Position numbers and translations under genes: made by a program
The notes under the pieces: generated by a model
Databases searched by the model: none
The model's input: the letters and a program-made list of their open reading frames with translations, nothing else
What the model was told of the DNA's origin: nothing
From: Agrobacterium cucumeris
Lineage (GTDB): Bacteria; Pseudomonadota; Alphaproteobacteria; Rhizobiales; Rhizobiaceae
DNA: 64,000 nt
Assembly: GCF_030036535.1 (NCBI RefSeq)
Contig: NZ_CP080389.1
Span: forward strand, 186,001 to 250,000
Reading direction: 5' to 3'
Shown here: positions 55,206 through 61,699 of the stretch, in pieces
Layout of the letters: each line of letters opens with the position of its first letter
Numbering within the stretch: the first letter of the stretch is position 1

Positions 55206-55937
55206 GTGGATCAAATCGTGCCGTTGTTTTCCCCCGACCAATTGGATGGTCGGACATCAAAATCGGCGCAGGTGTACGAACTCCTACGCAATGCGATCAT
55301 CTCGCTGAAGATGCCGCCGGACAGTGCCGTGGTTGAAAAGGATATTTGCGCCCAGTTGGGAATTTCACGAACACCATTGCGCGAGGCAATCTTACAGCTA
55401 GCGAAAGAAAGTCTGATCAAAATCGCTCCAAGCGACGGAACTTTCGTGAACAAGATCATCCTCCGGGAAGTGTTGCAGGGCCAGTTGGTCCGGGACACGA
55501 TTGAGATGCGATTGACACAGCTGGCAGCCCGGAATTTCAAACCGGAGTATGAAAAAGAGTTCGAATTGGCGCTGTTCAAGCAGAAAGCCGCGGCGAAGAG
55601 GAAGGATGTTGATGAGTTCTTCGCGCTCGACAACGAGTTCCACAGACTGATATGTGAAACGGCTGGCTTTCCAGATGCGTGGCTGGCGATCCACAACGCA
55701 ACAGGACAACTCGATCGCGTGCGCAGGCAGGCTTTCCCCCTTGAGAGCCATTATTCGGTCGTTTTCGATGAGCACCGTGAGATCTACGAGCGGATAAGGA
55801 AGCGCGACGAGGCGGGCGCTGCAGCGGTTTTCCAGGTGCAACTGGACAGCACTTTTCCGTCCATCCAGATCTTGCGAGAAAAGCGACCGGACCTGATCAG
55901 CGGGGACGCCGATATCTCGGTCACCGACATTCGGTGA
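55206..55937 (+). CDS. GntR-family regulator with FCD domain, about 243 aa
   Basis: Winged HTH near residues 15-80 (KSAQVYELLRNAIISLKMPP, ICAQLGISRTPLREAILQLA) and FCD domain (VRDTIEMRLTQLAARNF, DNEFHRLICETAGFPDAWLA, HREIYERIRKRDEAGA). GTG 55206 with agagg 5 bp upstream keeps both operator-like repeats outside the gene. The frame is open to 55044, and GTG 55200 is another option; a start at or before 55139 would put copy B inside the coding region. Divergent from the kinase operon, it is the expected regulator of it and of the 42235 operon. Confidence 0.82.
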   Translation: MDQIVPLFSPDQLDGRTSKSAQVYELLRNAIISLKMPPDSAVVEKDICAQLGISRTPLREAILQLAKESLIKIAPSDGTFVNKIILREVLQGQLVRDTIEMRLTQLAARNFKPEYEKEFELALFKQKAAAKRKDVDEFFALDNEFHRLICETAGFPDAWLAIHNATGQLDRVRRQAFPLESHYSVVFDEHREIYERIRKRDEAGAAAVFQVQLDSTFPSIQILREKRPDLISGDADISVTDIR

Positions 55938-56149
55938 TGCGAGACTTATTGACGGAACTGGGGTGCTGCCGAACATCGCGTCGGCAGGAGAAAGCGACGG
56001 TGGCTTCGTTCCCGCGATACTGATGCGACGCCTTTCTCGGCTCTGATCTTAATGCGCGCCCAGCGCATCACGATTTGCGTATAGGCCCCGAGCCCTCGCT
56101 TCGATGTTGAATTAAGGCACATATTGAGAATACGGCCTGAGTCCCCACT

Positions 56150-56235
56150 TTGTTCGCCCATAGGCTCGCCGATAAACGCTTCCAGCAAAAGTACGGTGCG
56201 ATAATTCGGTTGGAGCGTATCATCGAGGATCACTC
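56150..56235 (-). pseudogene. Remnant of a uronate-dehydrogenase-like gene
   Basis: The minus-strand reading DDTLQPNYRTVLLLEAF parallels EDTLDPNYRAVLYLLEACR of the intact gene at 48721-49515. The DNA also matches (gcgataattcgg versus gcgatagttcgg, with gcgtat shared nearby). A missing residue in LYLLEA suggests a small deletion. Nothing else of the gene is recognisable. Confidence 0.55.
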
Positions 56236-56476
56236 GCAAGGCGAACGATCTTCGTAGATCTCCTGGCGGGTAATCTCGTTGAAGCCTTGGACGCGATTTG
56301 CGAATTCCTCCCACTGTATATCGAGAAATTTGCGTCAGGAGACGGTTGTGCCTTGCTTGGTTCTGGCCTCAACAACCTTCCGACAGCACTCATGATCCCA
56401 GTCATAAGCAATTTCGACGCACGCCATTTCGATGTGACGGTTCAATGAAAATTTACTGGTCATCGTCAGTATATCG

Positions 56477-56487
56477 ATATATCAATA
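56477..56487. promoter_or_regulatory. AT-rich operator candidate before the chemoreceptor
   Basis: atatatcaata is the reverse complement of tattgatatat, 10 of 11 matches to tattggtatat. It lies only 14 bp before the chemoreceptor start, where a bound repressor would block initiation. Confidence 0.45.
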
Positions 56488-56501
56488 CGTGGGGGTGCGT
56501 G

Positions 56502-58355
56502 ATGAAAGTATATCTTCTTGAGTGCCTGACAAAGCCGATGACCACCATCTCGCTATCGATGCGTGCAAAAGTCGGGATGGCCATGGGGTTGCTACTTCTC
56601 AGCACCATTGGTCTGGGTGTCGCGGGGTTGGATCGATTAAACGCCGTGAACGCGACGGCGACGTTGATAGCGAACAAATGGCTCCCGTCCGCACAAAGCC
56701 TTGGAATGCTGGCCGCCCGCTTCGAGACCGTACGGTCACGTCAATTGCAGCTTCTTCTCTCGGGTGAGGATGATCGCACAAAGGCCGAACGGGAACTCGA
56801 AACCGGTCTGCTCGATATGTCTGACTCCATTAAGGAGTACGGAGCGCTGGCGGTCGGTGATGATGAAACCAAGAACTCCGATAACATTTCCCTCACTTAC
56901 GACGCTTACATAAAATTCACAGCGCCTCTGGCTGGAATGCTTTCAGGTGGCGACTCGGCTGGAGCGCATGACCTACTGCTCGGCCAATCGCAGCCCTACC
57001 TGAAAGGGATTCGAGATGCGATAAAAAGGGGCCAGCGATACCAGAAAGAAAACTCATCATCCGCTGTTGTCTTAGGCACGAGAGCAGCCAAAGAGGCTAA
57101 CTTATTCTTTGTAGTCGGTTTGGCTGTGGTGACCAGTTTGTGCATTGGCGCATTCGCGTGGATGCAGTCGCGTGTTGCATTCCCGATCGTTAGGCTCACG
57201 AACGCGATGCAGGGTCTGGCCACAGGCAATCGAACGATCGCAATTCCCGGTCTCACGCGGCGAGATGAGATCGGTTCAATGGCTCAGGCGCTGGCATTTT
57301 TCCGTAAAGCCCTGGATGAGCGCGAAATTCTTGAAAATGAACAGAGGCGATTACACGATGATACTGATCATCGCTTGCGCTCGACGGAACTGGCATTCGA
57401 GGCTGCCAGCATTGAGCAGCGCCGAGCCCTGTCAGTACTTCGTGACGGGCTGGTCCATCTGTCCAGGGGCGATCTAACGATCCGGATCGACCAGATTCTT
57501 TCAGCTGAGTACGAGGATCTGAAGACAAATTTTAATGACGCGGTTGAGGCATTGGAACAAACGGTCGCTTCCGTCGTCGAGACGGTCGTCGCTGTAAACC
57601 AGACCGCCGCTCAAATGACCGCCATCTCTAATGAACTGGCGAGGCGAACTGAGCAACAAGCAGCTTCTGTCGAGGAGGCCGCGGGTGTACTGTCGGAAAT
57701 TACCTCTACGATCGGGCGGACCGCGGCCGGAGCCTCCAATGCCAACGAGGTTGTCCGGTCAGTCCAAACGGAGGCGAAGCAATCCGAAGCGGTCGTCGAG
57801 GATGCGGTCGCTGCGATGGGCGAGATCGAGGGGTCATCGTCGCAAATGTCGCAAATTATAGCAACAATCGATCAAATTTCGTTCCAAACTAATCTTCTGG
57901 CGCTGAATGCTGGCGTTGAAGCAGCGCGGGCCGGAGAGGCCGGAAAAGGATTCGCAGTGGTCGCTGCCGAAGTTCGTTCGCTCGCCCAAAGCTCGGCAAG
58001 CGCGGCTAAGGAGATCAATAACCTTATTTCGACCTCGGGAGGGCAGGTTGCGCACGGTGTTGAGCTAGTCGCGAAAGCTGGAACGACTCTGAAGCTCATC
58101 GCATCGCGCTTCGAACAAATTGCGCAAATTGTCCACGAAATTTCCGTCGGCTCAAATCATCAGGCGGAAGGCTTGCGCGGCGTTAACGCAGCCGTCGATC
58201 ACATTGACAAGATGACTCGAGAAAACGCTCATCTGGTGGATGATTGGAACAAAACCGTGCAAGAGATCCTGCGCAGGTCACAAGTTCTAAAGGTTGCCGT
58301 GAGCGGCCTCACCCTTCGATCGCGGGCGAGTTTCGAAGAGAGGATGATCGCGTGA
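56502..58355 (+). CDS. Methyl-accepting chemotaxis protein, 617 aa
   Basis: Transmembrane chemoreceptor. The first membrane helix (MAMGLLLLSTIGLGVAGL) is near residue 30, a periplasmic four-helix-type domain (residues about 50-200) follows, then a second helix (LFFVVGLAVVTSLCIGAF). A HAMP domain (RVAFPIVRLTNAMQGLATG), a second HAMP-like linker and the signalling hairpin with IDQISFQTNLLALNAGVEAARAGEAGKGFAVVA come next. ATG 56502 follows gggggtg; ATG 56538 is an alternative. The adjacent operator-like site suggests that it senses a compound of the neighbouring catabolic regulon. Confidence 0.9.
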   Translation: MKVYLLECLTKPMTTISLSMRAKVGMAMGLLLLSTIGLGVAGLDRLNAVNATATLIANKWLPSAQSLGMLAARFETVRSRQLQLLLSGEDDRTKAERELETGLLDMSDSIKEYGALAVGDDETKNSDNISLTYDAYIKFTAPLAGMLSGGDSAGAHDLLLGQSQPYLKGIRDAIKRGQRYQKENSSSAVVLGTRAAKEANLFFVVGLAVVTSLCIGAFAWMQSRVAFPIVRLTNAMQGLATGNRTIAIPGLTRRDEIGSMAQALAFFRKALDEREILENEQRRLHDDTDHRLRSTELAFEAASIEQRRALSVLRDGLVHLSRGDLTIRIDQILSAEYEDLKTNFNDAVEALEQTVASVVETVVAVNQTAAQMTAISNELARRTEQQAASVEEAAGVLSEITSTIGRTAAGASNANEVVRSVQTEAKQSEAVVEDAVAAMGEIEGSSSQMSQIIATIDQISFQTNLLALNAGVEAARAGEAGKGFAVVAAEVRSLAQSSASAAKEINNLISTSGGQVAHGVELVAKAGTTLKLIASRFEQIAQIVHEISVGSNHQAEGLRGVNAAVDHIDKMTRENAHLVDDWNKTVQEILRRSQVLKVAVSGLTLRSRASFEERMIA

Positions 58356-58472
58356 TCTCCAGGCTGTCCAGCTCCGAGAGTACAACAAGTTCCATAAATC
58401 GCATTATGCGAGATGTTATAACGTTACATGAAAAGGAGCGAAGAAGAGATTTCGACTTTCCGAGGCACCTTG

Positions 58473-58501
58473 GCTGCCGTCGACCAGGTCCCGGCGGCAG
58501 C
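58473..58501 (+). terminator. Intrinsic terminator after the chemoreceptor
   Basis: gctgccg (58473-58479) and cggcagc (58495-58501) form a stem with a 15-nt loop and are followed by tcttttt. Position about 120 bp after the chemoreceptor stop fits. Confidence 0.55.
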
Positions 58502-58606
58502 TCTTTTTGTTGGGGCGTCGCCAACTCACCTCCACCGATGTTTCGATGAGGGCACTCGGTGCCACGCTCTCCGCCGACCACGGCGCAACCAACCGCGATT
58601 TTTGTC

Positions 58607-58807
58607 ATGAAGGAATGGATACTTTCGCCGCTTGAAAAGAGCTGCATCCGATGGATTTATCGAGGCAGAACCGTCGCCGAGATCGCATCCCTCGAGGGTA
58701 AGAGCGTTGTTGATATCGAAAACTGCCTGCGAAGTGCTTTACGCACGCTGGAGGCAAAATCGATCGCGGAGGCGCTCCAGAAGGCGAACCTCCCTAACCC
58801 CGATTGA
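58607..58807 (+). CDS. Small stand-alone LuxR-type HTH protein, 66 aa
   Basis: The whole protein is one GerE/LuxR DNA-binding domain: LSPLEKSCIRWIYRGRTVAE, IASLEGKSVVDIENCLRSAL and LRTLEAKSIAEALQKANL. No receiver or autoinducer domain is present. Such short proteins are common in rhizobia and may act as dimer partners or modulators. ATG 58607 has no strong ribosome-binding site; an in-frame extension to 58559 exists but lacks similarity. Confidence 0.6.
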   Translation: MKEWILSPLEKSCIRWIYRGRTVAEIASLEGKSVVDIENCLRSALRTLEAKSIAEALQKANLPNPD

Positions 58808-59116
58808 GGGGCAAATCACTCCCGACGCCCGCTCTTGACTTGAAAACGGAAGCGATCTTGTTGCCGAGAGCCGCGGGAAGCGTCTGGCTCAAATGCGAAT
58901 GCCGTACCCGACAGAGCGTTCCAGCTGGAGCAAACCAATCCCGCTCTTTTGGATGGCGTCCTGGCCCGGTGCCGGATCTTCCACGATCAACCCGCAGGGG
59001 GTCCGCTAGCAAGCTGCGGCCGCTCCGGCTTCGCCTCGCGGTGATCGCGCCCGTCCTCGGGCCTTGTGAGGAGCCATCGAGCGGGAATTGGCCCGCTCCC
59101 GATGGAGCCACTTCAA
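58808..59116. other. Leader region of the plasmid gene block with a hairpin
   Basis: No gene is seen. An imperfect hairpin at 59074-59105 (ccatcg with agcggg paired to cccgct and cgatgg around a two-base bulge) sits 11 bp before the small gene at 59117. It could hide or shape the ribosome-binding region, or be a transcription signal for the whole block. Confidence 0.4.
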
Positions 59117-59293
59117 ATGTCGCACGATCTTTCTCTCGCCCAGTCCCACGCCTTCCAGCTTTCCCGCGACCTGATGGTCCCGGTCACTCTGTTCACGGTC
59201 GACGGCGAATACGGCGTCCTTCCGTCCGACGAAATCGACGCCGACGACGATCTGGAGATCGTCCATGAATTTTTCCCATGGGCGGCTCATTGA
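59117..59293 (+). CDS. Small conserved plasmid protein, 58 aa, function unknown
   Basis: MSHDLSLAQSHAFQLSRDLM then PVTLFTVDGEYGVLPSDEID and a short acidic tail. I recognise this only as a type of small protein at the head of rhizobial plasmid gene blocks; no domain is assigned. ATG 59117 is chosen because the protein pattern begins there. It may be cotranscribed with the DUF3991/Toprim gene 178 bp downstream. Confidence 0.5.
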   Translation: MSHDLSLAQSHAFQLSRDLMVPVTLFTVDGEYGVLPSDEIDADDDLEIVHEFFPWAAH

Positions 59294-59471
59294 GCCGCCG
59301 TTCCTGAGTGCCGCTTGCGAGCGGCAGGCCGCAAGGGAGGCTTCGCCGCGGCCGACCCAGGCATTGCATGATCCGACAATTGTCAGCCGCGCCCTGGCGG
59401 CCTTTGCTCTTCGCGGCTGGTGGAAGCGTGCCCGAGAAGAGACGGGCAAGGAAATGCGAGGAAGAAGAGGC

Positions 59472-60500
59472 ATGGACAGAAGAGAAATAGAGGCGCTCCG
59501 CGAACGGGTGAAGTGTGCTGCCGTTCTCGAGCAGACGGGCTTCGCCATCGATATGAAGGAAAGCACGCGGCGGGCAGTGAAGTTTCGACGGGGGAGCGAG
59601 ATCGTCATCGTCACCCATGAGGGGCGCGGATGGTTCGATCCGCTCAGCGATGCAAAGGGCGACGTGTTCGGTCTCGTCGCGCATCTCGACCATGTCGACT
59701 TTCTCGAATGCGCCGGACGTGTTGCCGCGCTCGTCGGTATTTCGATCACGGAACCGGAATGGCGGTCTCCAAAGATAGAGCAAGACTACGACCTCTCTTT
59801 ATCCGAGCGATGGCAAACACGCCGCCGTCCATGGCCCGGTTCGTCGACCTGGGCTTATCTCGATGGTCAGCGTTTCCTGCCGGCATCTTTGCTTCGCGCC
59901 GCGATCCGGCAAGATCGTCTGCGCGAGGGGCCATATGCCAGCATGTGGGCAGCGCATACCGACAGCGCCGGAGCCGTCACCGGTTGGGAGGCGCGGGGTC
60001 CCGAGTATCGCGGTTTTGCCTCCGGAGGGACAAAGGTTCTCTTCCGCCTGGGGCAGGACACGGCGTTGCGCCTGGCTGTCACGGAAGCTGCGATCGACGC
60101 CATGAGCCTCGCCGCCATCGAGGGGTTGCGGGATGGAACGCTCTATCTCAGCACCGGCGGCGGATGGTCGCCGTCGACGGAGGCGGCGCTGCGGCAGATG
60201 GCATCGCGGCCCGAGGCTCTGCTAGTTGCGGCGACAGACGCCAATCCGCAAGGCGAGATGTTTGCCGAGCGGTTACGGGCGCTCGCTGACGACGTCGGCT
60301 GCAACTGGTCGCGCCTTCGCCCGCCGGCGGACGACTGGAACGAGGCCCTGAAAATCAGGGAGAAAGAAAGGAGGGAGAGGAAGGAAGGCGGCGTGCCGCA
60401 TTCGCTTCGCCCGCGTCAAGGGAGGCTTCGCCCGGCGGAGCCGGCCCTTGACCCGGCCGGTCGCGATGCCGGCGGCCCGGAAGGTGTCATGAAGGACTGA
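59472..60500 (+). CDS. DUF3991 and Toprim domain protein, 342 aa
   Basis: A primase-like plasmid protein. An N-terminal segment (REIEALRERVKCAAVLEQTG, AVKFRRGSEIVIVTHEGRGW) resembles a CHC2-type primase fold without the zinc ligands. DUF3991 spans about residues 120-190 (YLDGQRFLPASLLRAAI, GWEARGPEYRGFASG), and the Toprim part has AVTEAAIDAMSLAA with the glutamate and VAATDANPQG with acidic residues. The C-terminal tail is low-complexity. ATG 59472 follows aggaagaag; an in-frame ATG at 59265 would add 69 residues overlapping the previous gene. Probably acts in plasmid replication or transfer. Confidence 0.78.
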   Translation: MDRREIEALRERVKCAAVLEQTGFAIDMKESTRRAVKFRRGSEIVIVTHEGRGWFDPLSDAKGDVFGLVAHLDHVDFLECAGRVAALVGISITEPEWRSPKIEQDYDLSLSERWQTRRRPWPGSSTWAYLDGQRFLPASLLRAAIRQDRLREGPYASMWAAHTDSAGAVTGWEARGPEYRGFASGGTKVLFRLGQDTALRLAVTEAAIDAMSLAAIEGLRDGTLYLSTGGGWSPSTEAALRQMASRPEALLVAATDANPQGEMFAERLRALADDVGCNWSRLRPPADDWNEALKIREKERRERKEGGVPHSLRPRQGRLRPAEPALDPAGRDAGGPEGVMKD

Positions 60501-60566
60501 AGAGGATGGCAAGGTCGGAAGGACAGTGCCGCACTTCGGTCCGGAACCACTCCGAAGGAGCCGCAG

Positions 60567-61172
60567 ATGAATCCCTCTTCCGCAATCCGCAAAGTCTTCC
60601 AGGGCGTCGCCTCACGCCAGCAAATGTACCGGATGTTCGATCGTCACGCCCAGCGTCCGAACCGCTGGGAGGATGACGCTGCCCCGCTCTATGCCGGCGA
60701 ATGGTTCGAGATCGCCGATACCGAACATGACTACATGTTCGAAATCCTGCCGCCGCTCTGGATCCGTGGATCGATGTTTGCGATGCGCGAGTTTCTGACA
60801 GGATCGGTGACATCGGTGTTCTTTGCGCTGCGGATCGACGGCGTCATCCGGCATTTCCATGGCTATTGCGATCTTTCCGACCGCCAGGCCGTTGAACGCA
60901 TGCGGGTCGAAATCATCGAGCGCGAGAGCCGGCCGGTGCGCGCCATGTCGCGCGAGGAACGGCTTGAGCATATCTGGAGTATGACGGCGGACGACTATCG
61001 TGGTTATGCTGGCGAGCGCTGGCCGGAGGAGTCGCGTGGCAAGCGCACGATCATGCTTTACGGCGGCCAGACGGGCAGCACCCTGAAGCTGCTGGACGAT
61101 CTCTCCGACGACGAAATCGCAGCCAAGCTGCCGGTGCAACTGCGCCACCTCCCCTCGCCGATCGCCGCATGA
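60567..61172 (+). CDS. DUF1419-type plasmid protein, 201 aa
   Basis: The sequence RQQMYRMFDRHAQRPNRWED, YAGEWFEIADTEHDYMFEIL, PPLWIRGSMFAMREFLTGSV and SVFFALRI fits the DUF1419 proteins found on rhizobial plasmids. Function is unknown. There is no signal peptide or membrane segment. ggagccgcag precedes the ATG. It is followed 13 bp later by the DUF3085 gene. Confidence 0.75.
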   Translation: MNPSSAIRKVFQGVASRQQMYRMFDRHAQRPNRWEDDAAPLYAGEWFEIADTEHDYMFEILPPLWIRGSMFAMREFLTGSVTSVFFALRIDGVIRHFHGYCDLSDRQAVERMRVEIIERESRPVRAMSREERLEHIWSMTADDYRGYAGERWPEESRGKRTIMLYGGQTGSTLKLLDDLSDDEIAAKLPVQLRHLPSPIAA

Positions 61173-61185
61173 AGGAGGTCGCGCC

Positions 61186-61587
61186 ATGCTTTCCTTCCCG
61201 CTCACATCCGTCCGCGCGGTGATTGCCCGCGGTCGGGCCGATGCGGAGGCCAATGGTGGCTTTCGTGATCTCTATTACGGCCTGCGCCCTGGCAAGGACG
61301 AGAAGCCGGGCCTCTGGCTCGTCGGCGATCACGGCGTTTATCTGATGTCCAACGGCAAGCTGCTCGATGGCGCCAAGCCCTTGGTCGTCTATGCCGAGGA
61401 GTGCGATCCCAGCACCAATGACGACTGGTTCGACGTCAAACGCCGGACATTCGGCGGCGACGACGGCGTCGATTTCATCGACGCGGAACAGCTGGAACCG
61501 ATGATGGCGGCGGCTCCAGAGGCGACGCACCTTCGCATCGCATTTCATCAGGACTCGATGCAGCTCACCCTGATCGCGAAGTCCTGA
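61186..61587 (+). CDS. DUF3085-type plasmid protein, 133 aa
   Basis: Contains LYYGLRPGKDEKPGLWLVGD, HGVYLMSNGKLLDG and VYAEECDPSTNDDWFDVKR, the DUF3085 pattern. The acidic, tryptophan-containing patch suggests a small globular cytosolic protein; no catalytic residues can be named. gaaggaggtcgcgcc precedes ATG 61186. It is part of the same block as DUF1419 and the methylase/helicase gene. Confidence 0.75.
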   Translation: MLSFPLTSVRAVIARGRADAEANGGFRDLYYGLRPGKDEKPGLWLVGDHGVYLMSNGKLLDGAKPLVVYAEECDPSTNDDWFDVKRRTFGGDDGVDFIDAEQLEPMMAAAPEATHLRIAFHQDSMQLTLIAKS

Positions 61588-61699
61588 TCACTGAGACCAC
61601 CGGCCCCCGTCAGGCCACCAATCCCTGAACCCAGAGCGTACTTCAATCCCGCGAGCTTTTCCGCGGGTGATGACGCTCGCCTTTCCCGAGGAGAACTTC

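Larger units (their letters stand above)
55938..56501. other. 564-bp intergenic region with gene remnants
   Basis: No intact gene was found. It contains a decayed piece of a uronate-dehydrogenase-like gene (about 56150-56235) and, at its right end, an operator-like site before the chemoreceptor. Other short frames lack start signals or known motifs. Confidence 0.5.

Noticed and set aside
58428..58610. 60-codon frame after the chemoreceptor
   Set aside because: It runs through the predicted terminator hairpin and has no recognisable pattern.
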